64,000 bases of DNA from JAPOUP01 sp026708635 (GCA_965200115.1 OZ241336.1:3038001-3102000), one strand, 5' to 3'. Shown: positions 8,174 through 17,520, counted from the stretch's first letter. The notes: generated from the letters alone by a model not told the origin. A program made the numbers and translations.

Positions 8174-8474
8174 ACCGCTGGCGGTTTGAGCGCGCGCGTG
8201 TTTGGTTTCGCGTATTGTGACAAACACCTTCGATTGACACTCGTGAGCTGGATGATGGCAAGCGGCGAAATATGTTTGGATCCCCGGGCAGGGCCGTTGC
8301 CTCACCGATTTCAGGATGCCTGTGAGGGATTATTTGACCCGACGGGCTGCCAAAGCGTTGGGGCCGCGATCACGCCGGACCGCTGGCCGGCCGACTTCGA
8401 GAACGCGCCGTTCAGGCATGACGTGCGGCCGCTGATTCTCAAGGAAAACGCGACGCCGCTTCTGGGAGGGACGG
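8174..8474 (+). other. Intergenic stretch with one weak small frame
   Basis: A 98-codon frame (8186-8482) ends inside the start of the P450 gene with a TGA overlap, and could be a coupled leader. Its sequence matches nothing I know and its composition does not persuade me that it is coding. No terminator or RNA gene is evident. Confidence 0.35.
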
Positions 8475-9653
8475 ATGGCTGATCCCGCGCCGCAGGACAT
8501 GACGATTACCCTGGAGGCACTCGACCGGGACCCTTTTCCGATCTATCGCCGACTGCGTGCGGAGGCCCCGGTCTGTCGGGTAAGAGCGGTGGGGCGCACG
8601 TTCCTGACAAAGGCGGCGGACACCAGATACGTTAAGGATACACCGGCTCTTTTCAGTTCAGACGACCCGAATACGCCGATGAAGCGAGCGTTCCACGCCC
8701 ATACGCTGATGCGTAAGGATGGCGATGCTCATCTGCGTGAACGCATGGCCATGGCGCCGGCTTTCGCTCCCGGGGTGATCCGCGATGAATGGGTGCCGAG
8801 GTATCGTAGGATCGCGGAGGATTATGTCGGACGCCTGCCGAGGGGTGAGACGGTCGATCTGTTTTCCGCCCTGTCGGGGCCCTATTCGGCGCGCGGTCTG
8901 GCGGTGCTGCTGGGGCTCGAGGACGCGACGGACGGCGAGATGCAGCGCTGGTCCCAGGCCCTGATTGACGGGGCGGGGAATTTCGGCTGGCATGATGGGC
9001 CATTCGCTCTGGCGGACAGGGCCAACGAGGAAATGCACGCTCTGTTTGACCGCCTTCAGGATCGCCATCGCGCGGCGCCGAACAGTTCGGCACTGTCCGT
9101 GATGCTCAATTCAGGCGATCCGATTCCCGAGACACAGATCTACGCGAACATGAAGATCGCCATCGGCGGCGGAATCAACGAACCGCGTGATGCCCTGAAC
9201 ACGACACTCTACGGGCTCCTGACGAAGCCGGACCAGCTTGAGGAGGTTAGGAGGAATGCCGACTGGGACATGGCTTTCGAGGAGGGCGTGAGGTGGGTGG
9301 CCCCGATCGCGGCCTCGTCCCGGCTGGCCACCGACGACACGGAGATCCGGGGCTGCCTGATTCCCAGGGGTGATACGGTGATGACCATCCAGGCCAGCGC
9401 CAACCGTGACGAGGAGTTGTTTGAGGATGGCGAGGTGTTCAACGTGTATCGGGACAGAGTTCCGCATCAGTCGTTCGGGAACGGGCCGCACTTCTGCCAG
9501 GGCGCGCATCTGGCCCGACGCGCGATCGGGGAGGTGATGCTGCCGGTCCTGTTTGAAAGGTTTCCCGAAATGACGCTGCCCGACGCTGACGCCGTTGTCT
9601 GGCGCGGCTTCGGATTTCGCGGGCCAATCAATCTACCCGTCCTGCTGAACTGA
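8475..9653 (+). CDS. Cytochrome P450
   Basis: A 392-residue soluble bacterial P450. The haem-ligand loop FGNGPHFCQGAH places the Cys at residue 341; the K-helix ExxR motif is EGVR in FEEGVRWVAPI; the I-helix reads IGGGINEPRDALNTT, in which the usual acid-Thr pair is replaced by Glu-Pro-Arg-Asp, a pattern I associate with a distinct alphaproteobacterial P450 group. Substrate is unknown. A strong ribosome site (GGGAGGGACGG) precedes the ATG. No ferredoxin or ferredoxin reductase gene is adjacent, so electrons must come from partners elsewhere. Confidence 0.9.
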   Translation: MADPAPQDMTITLEALDRDPFPIYRRLRAEAPVCRVRAVGRTFLTKAADTRYVKDTPALFSSDDPNTPMKRAFHAHTLMRKDGDAHLRERMAMAPAFAPGVIRDEWVPRYRRIAEDYVGRLPRGETVDLFSALSGPYSARGLAVLLGLEDATDGEMQRWSQALIDGAGNFGWHDGPFALADRANEEMHALFDRLQDRHRAAPNSSALSVMLNSGDPIPETQIYANMKIAIGGGINEPRDALNTTLYGLLTKPDQLEEVRRNADWDMAFEEGVRWVAPIAASSRLATDDTEIRGCLIPRGDTVMTIQASANRDEELFEDGEVFNVYRDRVPHQSFGNGPHFCQGAHLARRAIGEVMLPVLFERFPEMTLPDADAVVWRGFGFRGPINLPVLLN

Positions 9654-9920
9654 GGACCCCGGTCCCGTTCGCCTCCTTCTTCGGGCTTGCGGGCGATATT
9701 CTCTCTTTCCGGGTATCAGCAGCCTGAATCGACAATCTGCCCGAAAGTCCATGCAGGACTCGATCCGCGCGTCATCCGCGAACGGGTCGCGCGCGGCAGA
9801 ATGACGTCCGTTGCCGCCCCAGGACGGTATCTTACGGTCAATCCGTGTCGTCCGTAAGCCGGGGCTGGGAGTCCACTACCGGGAAACGCGGGCCGCCCGA
9901 TCGCGGCGATCCTATCGCCG

Positions 9921-10226
9921 TCACCGCTCCGGCAAAACGATGTCGACACTCCTTACGAGCGTGCCGTCAGCGCGGTCAAAGATCAGGATCTGGTCGGCAT
10001 CGGTCACGATGGCGTACCAACCGTCGGCCTGGGTGAATGCGATCGCCCCGACGTTCTCCGGTAGGTTGATTCGCTCTGGCAGGACAAACGCCGACGCGTC
10101 GGGAAAGCGCGTGACAAGGAGAACGATCAAGAGTATGAATCCGACAATCATCACAGAGGTCAGAACGGTGACGAGCGCCCGCAGAAATCGCACTGAACCG
10201 GCATCATGATCGGAAACTTCACCCAT
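9921..10226 (-). CDS. DUF6476-like small membrane-anchored protein
   Basis: A 101-residue protein with one N-terminal transmembrane span (about residues 15-38, FLRALVTVLTSVMIVGFILL) and a compact periplasmic-looking domain containing LPENVGAIAF, WYAIVTD and ILIFDRADGTL. It matches the family usually found head-to-head with rluD in Rhodobacterales (named DUF6476 from memory). The ATG at 10226 is on the minus strand and overlaps the plus-strand ATG of rluD by two bases, so each gene's promoter must lie inside or beyond the other's coding region. The frame is open further upstream, but only as the shadow of rluD. Function unknown. Confidence 0.75.
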   Translation of the reverse strand: MGEVSDHDAGSVRFLRALVTVLTSVMIVGFILLIVLLVTRFPDASAFVLPERINLPENVGAIAFTQADGWYAIVTDADQILIFDRADGTLVRSVDIVLPER

Positions 10227-11265
10227 GCCCCTCTCCCGCCTTACCGTTGAGGTCGCGGCCGACCCCCCACCGCGTCTTGATAGGGCATTGGCCCGTGACG
10301 TTCCAGAGAAGGTGGCGCTAAGTCGGTCGCGGCTGGTCCGACTCATCGCGAACGGAGGGGTGTCGCGCAACGGGATCCCCGTGGTTGACCCGAACGCGAG
10401 GGTGGTTGCCGGCGACGTATTCGAGATCGTGGTTCCCGAGGCGGTGGAAAGTGACATCGTGCCGGAGGATATCCCGCTGGACGTCGTTTTCGAGGACGCG
10501 GATCTGATCGTTGTAAACAAGCCCGCGGGAATGGTCGTGCATCCCGCGCCCGGAAACCCTTCGGGCACGCTCGTGAATGCTTTGATGGCCCACTGCGCAA
10601 GCGTTCTGTCGGGTGTGGGTGGAGAGAAACGTCCCGGGATCGTTCACAGGATCGATAGGGATACGACCGGACTGCTTGTGGCCGCCAAGTCCGACCGGGC
10701 GCACAGGGGATTGGCGGCTCAGTTCGAGAACCACTCGGTCGAGCGTGTTTACTCAGCGGTCTGCAACGACGTTCCCGACGCGGCTGACCCCCGATTAAGG
10801 GGGCTCCGGGGCGTTGATTTCGAGGCTGGCGGCATACTTAGAATCGCTACCCGGCTTGGTAGGCATCGGACCGACAGGCAACGCCAGGCTGTAAGGACCG
10901 AAGGGGGACGTCACGCGGTGACCCGGGCGCGGGTGGTGCGGAAATTCGGCTTTCCTCCCGCGGCCGCGCTGCTTGAGTGCTGGCTGGAGACCGGACGGAC
11001 CCACCAGATCCGGGTACATCTCGCGCATGTCGGCCATGGCCTGATCGGGGATCCGATATATGGTCGGCGACGCGGGCTTCCCTTCGGTTCCGTGGGCGGG
11101 GCCGCCGCGGGATTTGCCGCGAAGTTTCCGAGGCAGGCGCTGCACGCTCGCGGCCTCGGCTTCATCCATCCGGTACGAGGGGGGTTCCTTCGGTTCGACG
11201 CACCCGTTCCGCGTGACATGGAAGCGCTGATCGGGGCGTTTCCCGATTCACCCGAGGACATATGA
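10225..11265 (+). CDS. rluD: 23S rRNA pseudouridine synthase, RluD family
   Basis: Converts specific uridines in 23S rRNA helix 69 to pseudouridine. The 346-residue protein has an N-terminal S4-like RNA-binding domain (SRSRLVRLIANGGVSRNG) and a catalytic domain with the RluA/RluD signature GIVHRIDRDTTGLLVAAKSD, in which the Asp after HRI-D-R is the nucleophile. The later motif LETGRTHQIRVHLAHVGHGLIGDPIYG is also characteristic. An insertion-like stretch at about residues 190-230 (GRHRTDRQRQAV and neighbours) is normal for the family. Upstream it faces the DUF6476-like gene; rpoH follows 138 bp downstream, the order usual in this group. Confidence 0.93.
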   Translation: MPLSRLTVEVAADPPPRLDRALARDVPEKVALSRSRLVRLIANGGVSRNGIPVVDPNARVVAGDVFEIVVPEAVESDIVPEDIPLDVVFEDADLIVVNKPAGMVVHPAPGNPSGTLVNALMAHCASVLSGVGGEKRPGIVHRIDRDTTGLLVAAKSDRAHRGLAAQFENHSVERVYSAVCNDVPDAADPRLRGLRGVDFEAGGILRIATRLGRHRTDRQRQAVRTEGGRHAVTRARVVRKFGFPPAAALLECWLETGRTHQIRVHLAHVGHGLIGDPIYGRRRGLPFGSVGGAAAGFAAKFPRQALHARGLGFIHPVRGGFLRFDAPVPRDMEALIGAFPDSPEDI

Positions 11266-11335
11266 GTGGGGGCTTGCGGTTACCGAACGGGTCTCCGGCG
11301 ATATGGCATCAAGGGCGAAAAACCTGTCGCGTTCC

Positions 11336-11364
11336 TTGAAAACCCGGCGCGACGTGACTAGATG
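11336..11364 (+). promoter_or_regulatory. Candidate promoter of rpoH
   Basis: TTGAAA (11336-11341) and TAGATG (11359-11364) are separated by 17 bases and lie about 50 bp before the rpoH start. An imperfect palindrome, TATGTT/AACATA with a nine-base spacer, follows at about 11366-11386 and may be a regulator site. The CTTGAAA-like upstream element also resembles a heat-shock -35, so autoregulation is possible. Confidence 0.4.
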
Positions 11365-11415
11365 TATGTTAATCGAGTAAACATAAGACGTTGAACGTAA
11401 GGCATGGGGAAAGCC

Positions 11416-12309
11416 ATGGGCAATTACGCGAATCTGCCGGCTCCAAGTCCGGAACAGGGACTGAACCGCTACCTGCAGGAAATCCGAAGGTTTCCGATGC
11501 TGGAACCGGAAGAGGAGTATATGCTGGCGAAGGCGTGGGTGGATCGGCAGGATACAGGTGCGGCGCACCGTCTGGTGACCTCGCATCTCAGGCTCGCGGC
11601 GAAGATCGCCATGGGCTACCGCGGTTACGGGTTGCCGCAGGCGGAGGTGATTTCCGAGGCCAATGTCGGCCTGATGCAGGCTGTCAGGCGGTTTGACCCG
11701 GAGCGAGGTTTCCGGCTCGCCACATATGCCATGTGGTGGATCCGAGCGTCCATTCAGGAATACATCCTCCGGTCATGGTCTTTGGTCAAGCTCGGAACCA
11801 CGTCGGCGCAGAAAAAGCTGTTTTTCAATCTCCGTAAGGCGAAGGCCCGTATCGGTGCCCTGGAGGACGGGGACCTACATCCCGACAAGGTCAGCAGGAT
11901 CGCGACGGATCTCGGTGTTTCGGAAGATGACGTCATCTCGATGAACCGCCGGATTTCCGGCGGTGACGCGTCGCTCAATTCCCTGATCGGCGGAAGTGAC
12001 GGCGAGAGTTCGACCGAATGGCAGGACTGGCTGGAGGATGAGGACGCGGATCAGGCCGCGGCTTATGAGGATAGGGATGAACTTGAGGTCAGACGCGAGC
12101 TGATGGCGGAGGCGCTGGCCGTTCTGAACGAGCGTGAACAGGACATTCTTACCCAAAGGCGTTTGCAGGACCATCCGGTAACGCTTGAGGCGCTTTCCGG
12201 CCAGTATGGTGTCAGTCGTGAGCGGGTTCGGCAGATCGAGGTTCGCGCTTTTGAAAAGCTGCAGCGACGTGTGACGGAACTTGCCCGCGAAAGAGGCATA
12301 CTTGCATGA
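11416..12309 (+). CDS. rpoH: RNA polymerase heat-shock sigma factor RpoH
   Basis: Sigma-32 directing transcription of heat-shock genes. The 297-residue protein has region 2 (LVTSHLRLAAKIAMGYRGYG, then FRLATYAMWWIRASIQEYI), the diagnostic RpoH box QKKLFFNLRKAK, and region 4 (LNEREQDILTQRRL, then YGVSRERVRQIEVRAFEKL) with the helix-turn-helix that reads -35 elements. The start MGNYANLPAPSP at 11416 matches family members; ATG 11404 is in frame four codons earlier. It is the usual neighbour of rluD in Rhodobacterales. Confidence 0.96.
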   Translation: MGNYANLPAPSPEQGLNRYLQEIRRFPMLEPEEEYMLAKAWVDRQDTGAAHRLVTSHLRLAAKIAMGYRGYGLPQAEVISEANVGLMQAVRRFDPERGFRLATYAMWWIRASIQEYILRSWSLVKLGTTSAQKKLFFNLRKAKARIGALEDGDLHPDKVSRIATDLGVSEDDVISMNRRISGGDASLNSLIGGSDGESSTEWQDWLEDEDADQAAAYEDRDELEVRRELMAEALAVLNEREQDILTQRRLQDHPVTLEALSGQYGVSRERVRQIEVRAFEKLQRRVTELARERGILA

Positions 12310-12459
12310 GGCATGGGTGCGTCCGCACCGCGGCCGGCGACGCTCCGACCTTCCCGGGTATCCTGGGTGCGATGGGTTCGGCGGTGCCAGCCACCACGTG
12401 GATCCGGGCTTTCCGTATGGCGAACCGGCTGCCGACGCGGGCGCCGCGCGGCGTAATCG

Positions 12460-12533
12460 TGGAGGTGAGTACCGGATTCGAACCGGTGTACACGGATTTG
12501 CAGTCCGCTGCGTAGCCTCTCCGCCAACTCACC
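12460..12533 (-). tRNA. tRNA-Cys (anticodon GCA)
   Basis: On the minus strand a complete cloverleaf can be folded: acceptor stem GGTGAGT/ACTCACC, anticodon stem of five pairs around the loop CTGCAAA (anticodon GCA at 12499-12501), and T-arm ACCGG-TTCGAAT-CCGGT. The discriminator base is T and the CCA end is encoded. All tRNA-Cys hallmarks fit. Confidence 0.95.
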
Positions 12534-13192
12534 CCGATGAGGTCGAGAATAAATCAGTCACTTTCGGGAAGCAAGTTATACAACTTCCAAAATCCTGGCC
12601 TTCACGTGTGACTTGCCATGTAAATTTCTGGGCAGCGGAGCGAGCGGCGGTGCCGGCTGGATCCTTGTGGGTTCAGCCTTGAGGGAACGTGACGCGGTTG
12701 CGGCGGTCCGGGCGACATGGGGCCATCCCGCCTGCCGCCCGGCCCGTGCCGGGTCGCGGCCGCTCCCGTCCGCTCCGGTCGCCGCGGCCCCGTTCGGGAG
12801 GCCGCCGGCCGTGCCTCCGCGGCATCCTGGACCAGCGCGGCGCGACGCGCCGGGGGATGTCGGGACCTGGCTCGATGACGGTCGCCGACGCGGCGCTGCC
12901 CGCTGACCCGAAGATGCCGGAGAGGACGCCGCCGACGCGAAGGCCGGCGCTGTCGACGATCCTGTGAACGCGGTCGCGCGTTCGCTCGGCGACGACCTTC
13001 CCGCGCGCGCGCCCCGACGCAGTTCGCGGGACGCCTTCGGCGGCACCATGCCCGGGCTGCAGAGGCCGAACCGGAGGACCCGGGGATGACTGGGCGAACG
13101 GGTGCGCGGGGCCCGTCCCTGTCTATTGTCGCGTCATCCAATCTGTGGCACAGTGACGGACAATAACGCAGTCCGAAACGGCCGGGGGGCAG
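12534..13192. other. Gene-poor GC-rich stretch holding an IS110-like relic
   Basis: Apart from the short transposase relic at 12898-12984, I see no supported gene. The long open frames here are artefacts of very high GC. The segment lies beside tRNA-Cys, a usual integration locality, but no attachment-site repeat of the tRNA 3' end was found in the window. Confidence 0.45.
12898..12984 (-). pseudogene. Possible relic of IS110-family transposase
   Basis: Twenty-nine minus-strand codons read RVHRIVDSAGLRVGGVLSGIFGSAG at their core in two parts (RVHRIVDSAGLRV and GGVLSGIFGSAG). This resembles the central IS110 transposase segment of the type RV-K-LEDAGIKLASV-SDV-G-SG. The resemblance ends sharply on both sides. 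The match is short, so the assignment is tentative. Confidence 0.4.
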
Positions 13193-13846
13193 ATGGCTGA
13201 AGTTTCCGCCGAGCGCATGACCATGGTCGATACGCAGATTCGACCCTCCGACGTTACAAAGTTTACGGTTATCGACGCCATGCTGTCGGTTCCGCGCGAG
13301 GAGTTCGTGCCGGATCGTGTGCGTGGGACCGCCTATTGCGACGGGCAAATCGTTCTTGGGGGCGGGCGTGTCATGCTGGAACCCCGGACGCTGGCCAAAA
13401 TGCTGGATGCGCTTGACATCCAGCCCAGCGAACTCGTTCTGGATCTTGGTTGTGGATTGGGTTATTCCTCGGCCGTCGTCGCTCGACTGGCTGAGGCCGT
13501 TATAGCGGTGGAGGAAGATACGGAAATGGCTGCGGAGGCTGAGGCCCGGCTCGTGATGGCCGGCGTCGACAATGTGGCGGTTTTCCCCGCGCCGCTTGCC
13601 GAGGGCGGACTCAGGCATGGTCCTTACGACGTCGTGATGCTTCAGGGCGGGATCGAGACCCTGCCGAATGCCATTATGTCCCAGATCAAGGAGGGGGGAC
13701 GCATCGCCGCGATATTCGTTCAGGAAGCTCTGGGTGTCTGCCGGATAGGTTTGAGAAGCGGCGGTTCGGTTGACTGGCGTGACGCGTTCAATGCGGTGGC
13801 GCCGGTCCTGCGGGGTTTCGCTCGGGAGAGAGAGTTTCAGCTTTGA
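13193..13846 (+). CDS. pcm: Protein-L-isoaspartate O-methyltransferase family protein
   Basis: A 217-residue SAM-dependent methyltransferase that would repair isoaspartyl residues in damaged proteins. Family features are MVDTQIRPSDVT near the N-terminus, the PREEFVPD motif, GGGRVMLEPRTLAKML, and the SAM-binding motif I LVLDLGCGLGYSSAVVARL followed by VIAVEED. This is the divergent alphaproteobacterial type that lies directly upstream of tolC; whether it retains isoaspartate repair activity is not certain. The tolC start codon overlaps its stop. Confidence 0.85.
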   Translation: MAEVSAERMTMVDTQIRPSDVTKFTVIDAMLSVPREEFVPDRVRGTAYCDGQIVLGGGRVMLEPRTLAKMLDALDIQPSELVLDLGCGLGYSSAVVARLAEAVIAVEEDTEMAAEAEARLVMAGVDNVAVFPAPLAEGGLRHGPYDVVMLQGGIETLPNAIMSQIKEGGRIAAIFVQEALGVCRIGLRSGGSVDWRDAFNAVAPVLRGFAREREFQL

Positions 13847-15276
13847 TCAACTTTAGGTGCCGCTTCCCGCGCGGAATATTGGGGTATAAACGACCGTTCC
13901 GCCGTGGCCTGAAGGCATGGCTGCTGTCCGGCGCCATCGCGTCGGGAGCGGTTCTCGTTCAGGACGCCAGTGCCGAAACGCTCGCCGAGACGCTTGTCGC
14001 CGCCTATGAAAATTCAAACCTTCTGGAACAGAGACGGGCTCTTCTGCGCGCGGCCGATGAAGATGTGGCTCAGGCATATGCAACCCTTCTGCCTGTTGTG
14101 AACTTTGTCACGCAGGCGAACACGTCCGGCCCTGAGCGCAACAATGACGACAGACACTGGTCCGGTTCGCTCGCGCTCTCCATGGACCTGACGGTTTTTG
14201 ACAACGGCGTAACGGGTTTTGCCGCCGAAGCGGCCAAGGAAACCGTGCTGGGGCTTCGCGCCGCGCTGATCGGGATTGAACAGCAGGTCCTGCTGGATGC
14301 CGTTCGGGCTTACATGGAGGTGATTCGGGCCACGCAGTCCGTCGCCCTGCGTGAAAACAACGTGGAACTGATCACGGAAGAGCTCCGCGCCGCCCGGGAC
14401 AGGTTTGACGTAGGTGAGGCCACCCGCACCGACGTTTCGATCGCCGAGGCGCGCCTGTCCGCCGCCCGAGGCAATCTTGCCGCCGCGGAGGGCGATCTAG
14501 CGGTTGCGCACGAGACTTACAAAGCCATAGTAGGTCAGCGGCCGAACGATCTGGAATGGCCGGTACCGGTACCGGCGACGGCGGATTCCGAGGAAGATGC
14601 AAAGAGCGTTGCCGTTAGAACCCATCCCCGTATCAAGGAAGCGCAGCGTAGCGTCAACGCGGCTGAGGCGAACGTCCGCCGCGCGCATGCGGCGCGGGGT
14701 TTCAATGTCACGACAGGCCTCAATCTTTCCATTGACGATCAGTCCGATCACAGTTACGGAGCGGGCCTTCGCGCCACTCTTCCTCTTTACCGCGGTGGTT
14801 TGAAGTCCGCCCTGCGGCAGATGGAAGCCCGCCGGAACGCCGCACGCGCGGCTCTCCTCCAATCCGTCATAGATGTTGAACTCGGAGTGGGAACCGCCTG
14901 GGCCATGCTGCGGGTCTCGGCCGCTCGAACCGAGGCAAGCATGCGACAGGTAACCGCCAGCCGGCTCGCTTATGAGGGCGTGCGTGAGGAGGCCCGGTTC
15001 GGCTCCCGCACGACTCTTGACGTGCTGGATGCCGAGCAGGAACTTCTGGATGCGCGATCGATTCTCATTGGCTCCGAGGTTGAGCAATACCTCTCGCGGT
15101 ATTCGCTTCTTTCGGCGATGGGCGTACTCACGGCGGAGGATTTGGGTCTTGGCGTAGTCACTTACGATCCGGCGGATCATTACAATCTGGCCAATTCCGG
15201 TCCACGTCCATTCGGCTCGCGGAGCGGTCGCGGTCGTGATCTTGACCGTGTCCTAAGGGCTCTCAACAGGCAATAG
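13843..15276 (+). CDS. tolC: TolC-family outer membrane efflux/secretion channel
   Basis: Trimeric outer-membrane channel subunit for type I secretion or drug efflux. The 477-residue protein begins (TTG overlapping the pcm TGA) with a basic stretch, a hydrophobic segment AWLLSGAIASGAVLVQ and a likely signal cleavage after DASA. Two repeats of helical-barrel sequence follow: AAYENSNLLEQRRALLRAADEDVAQAYA and later AARDRFDVGEATRTDVSIAEARLS, then HPRIKEAQRSVNAAEANVRRA and RFGSRTTLDVLDAEQELLDAR. These are classic OEP-family motifs. The C-terminal tail is basic and Gly/Arg-rich. The real start could be an internal codon, because the first 20 residues before the signal are long. Confidence 0.93.
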   Translation: MINFRCRFPRGILGYKRPFRRGLKAWLLSGAIASGAVLVQDASAETLAETLVAAYENSNLLEQRRALLRAADEDVAQAYATLLPVVNFVTQANTSGPERNNDDRHWSGSLALSMDLTVFDNGVTGFAAEAAKETVLGLRAALIGIEQQVLLDAVRAYMEVIRATQSVALRENNVELITEELRAARDRFDVGEATRTDVSIAEARLSAARGNLAAAEGDLAVAHETYKAIVGQRPNDLEWPVPVPATADSEEDAKSVAVRTHPRIKEAQRSVNAAEANVRRAHAARGFNVTTGLNLSIDDQSDHSYGAGLRATLPLYRGGLKSALRQMEARRNAARAALLQSVIDVELGVGTAWAMLRVSAARTEASMRQVTASRLAYEGVREEARFGSRTTLDVLDAEQELLDARSILIGSEVEQYLSRYSLLSAMGVLTAEDLGLGVVTYDPADHYNLANSGPRPFGSRSGRGRDLDRVLRALNRQ

Positions 15277-15359
15277 CCCTACCACGAAGCGGGTGGGCCG
15301 TCATTGAGCGTGAAGGTGTTCCCCTCGACCTGAAGTGTGGCGGGATGTGGCTCGATCCA

Positions 15360-16829
15360 TCACGGTGCGGTCGAACCACTGCCCGGCCCCGCGAGGGATA
15401 GGAAAGCGTCGATATCCATATGCGTCTCCAGGTGCGACGCCAGTTCCTCAAGCGCCGTTTCGATCATCGCCTCATGGCAAAGCCCGCTTCCCGCTCCGCC
15501 CAGTTCGGCCAGAAACGAGTTCCGAAAGCCGTCTGACGTGAACAATCCGTGAAGATAGCTTCCCCTGACGCGCCCGTCCGCGCTAGCCGCTCCTTCGGTC
15601 CGCCCTCCAATACGAAGCCATGCCCGTTCCCGGTCCGGGCCGTCCGTCCTGCCGAGATGAATCTCATATCCGTTGACCTGATCGCCCGTTTTCATATAGA
15701 CGGCTTCGGTTCTCGTGGTCCGCTTGTCCGGGTACATCTCGGTTACCACGTCCAGCAGGCCGATCCCCGGAAAACGTCCGGCTTCGCCTTCGATGCCGTC
15801 CGCGTCAACTATTTCCCTGCCGAGCATCTGGTAGCCGCCGCACAGGCCAAGAACGTGGCCGCCGCGCCGCACGTGGGCCCGCAGGTCTATGTCCCATCCC
15901 TGGGTTCTGAAATCGGCAAGATCCGCGATGGTCGACTTCGACCCCGGGATCAGCACCAGACTCGCGTTGCCCGGGAGCGCCAGCCCCGGTTCCACGATTT
16001 CGACGCTGACACCGGGTTCCGCGGCGAGCGGATCGAGGTCGTCAAAATTCGCGATCCGGTTCAGTCGCGGTACAATGACCCTGAACGGCCCGCCATTGGT
16101 TGAACCGATATCCATGATGTCTTCGGCCGGGAGCTTCCAGGCGTCGCTGAACCACGGCACTATGCCGAGCCCCGTCCAGCCCGTCCGCCGCTCCATCTCC
16201 GGCATCGCCTGTTGGAACAGCGAAACGTCTCCCCGGAATCTGTTGACGATGAACGCCGATATCCGGTGGCGGTCCGCGCGTTCCAGAACCGCGTGGGTTC
16301 CCACCACCTGCGCGATTACCCCGCCTCGATCGATGTCGGCCACGAGAATCACCGGTGTTCCGGCCGCCTCCGCAAAACCCATATTCGCGATGTCTCCAGC
16401 CCGCAGGTTCGTCTCGGCCGGACTGCCCGCGCCCTCGACCAGCACGAGATCCACCGATTTGGCGAGCCTGTCGAAACTTTCCATAACCCTTGGCAGAAGT
16501 TCCCGCTTCATTCTGGCGTATTCGCCTGCCCTGACGGTTGTCATCCGCCTGCCCTGTACCACGATCTGGCAGCCGGTGTCGGACTCCGGTTTCAGCAGTA
16601 CCGGGTTCATATTCACGGTTGACGGACGTCTGGCGGCGCGGGCCTGGAGGGCCTGCGCCCTACCGATTTCCCCTCCATCGACGGTTACAGCGGAGTTGTT
16701 GGACATGTTCTGTGGCTTGAAGGGGGCTACTGACATTCCCCGGTTCGCGAGCGCTCTGGCCAAGCCGGCCACGATCAGCGATTTCCCGACGTTCGAGCCG
16801 GTGCCCTGGATCATGATCGCCCGTGCCAT
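15360..16829 (-). CDS. cobQ: Cobyric acid synthase
   Basis: Amidates adenosyl-cobyrinic a,c-diamide at four positions in adenosylcobalamin synthesis, using glutamine and ATP. The 489-residue protein starts at ATG 16829 (ARAIMIQGTGSNVGKS, the ATP-binding region) rather than the longer frame to 16895. It has a dethiobiotin-synthase-like domain (FKPQNMSNNS, DIDRGGVIAQVVGT) and a glutaminase domain with Cys330 in GLCGGYQMLG and a His in GSYLHGLF. Downstream of its stop the same frame stays open for 26 codons (15281-15359) ending NDGPPASW, protein-like but unexplained. No other cobalamin gene is adjacent except a membrane protein at 17521. Confidence 0.95.
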   Translation of the reverse strand: MARAIMIQGTGSNVGKSLIVAGLARALANRGMSVAPFKPQNMSNNSAVTVDGGEIGRAQALQARAARRPSTVNMNPVLLKPESDTGCQIVVQGRRMTTVRAGEYARMKRELLPRVMESFDRLAKSVDLVLVEGAGSPAETNLRAGDIANMGFAEAAGTPVILVADIDRGGVIAQVVGTHAVLERADRHRISAFIVNRFRGDVSLFQQAMPEMERRTGWTGLGIVPWFSDAWKLPAEDIMDIGSTNGGPFRVIVPRLNRIANFDDLDPLAAEPGVSVEIVEPGLALPGNASLVLIPGSKSTIADLADFRTQGWDIDLRAHVRRGGHVLGLCGGYQMLGREIVDADGIEGEAGRFPGIGLLDVVTEMYPDKRTTRTEAVYMKTGDQVNGYEIHLGRTDGPDRERAWLRIGGRTEGAASADGRVRGSYLHGLFTSDGFRNSFLAELGGAGSGLCHEAMIETALEELASHLETHMDIDAFLSLAGPGSGSTAP

Positions 16830-17520
16830 GATCAGCTCTTCGCCGCCTTTCTCCCCGCGCCGCCTTTCCTTCGAATGGATAGCGGATCCGGGCATATGAA
16901 ACCGGACGGGTGGCGGGAACGTTCAGTCACGATATTCATTGGACGCCAACAGCATCTATCACCAAGTGGGTTGGGCCAGTCTATAAAGTGTATGTGCGTG
17001 TAATGCCAAACCGAAGGGGTGATCACCCATGGAAACGGTCGTGGATTTCTCCGCGCGGGCCGATGCCGGGGTGTCCGGTCCTCAGCGTTTCCGATAGCGT
17101 ACGCGCATGATGGCTCCCAATCACCGCTCTCGCCGTTTTCCGTCACCGGCGGCGGCGAAATTCCCATTGCCTTCCATCCGGTCAATCGTGTTTTCGATTG
17201 GCCTCTGTCGGTTTTTCCTGCCCGGGCGGTCACTCCCGTACGGCTTTCCGGGATGTCGGACGTTCAGGCGGATCCGCCGCCCGCGGATGCCGTCGGCAAT
17301 GTCCGTCTTGCCGGAGTCCGTAAATCCGGAAATTTCCATGACGCGTGGTTTGCGGTAACCCGATGGTATAAGAGTTTTCCGCCGATTCCGTCCCGACCGG
17401 GTTTGCCTGACCGATAAGCTAACGCGGTTTGGCGGCGACCGGGCGGTCGGCCGCGGCGCGTCCAATCGCTCGGGAGGAACGGCATATGTATGGCCAGGAA
17501 TGCGGGGAGATCGTTCGACC
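16830..17520. other. Intergenic stretch, divergent promoters
   Basis: Divergent promoter region between cobQ and the membrane protein gene. No supported gene. It contains a perfect 12-bp palindrome, GGGTGATCACCC at 17017-17028. I looked for the cobalamin-riboswitch B12 box (GCCACTG in either orientation) and did not find it. Confidence 0.45.

Noticed and set aside
16830..17520. Possible cobalamin riboswitch upstream of cobQ
   Set aside because: The B12 box and the preceding conserved A/G-rich segment are absent on the minus strand.
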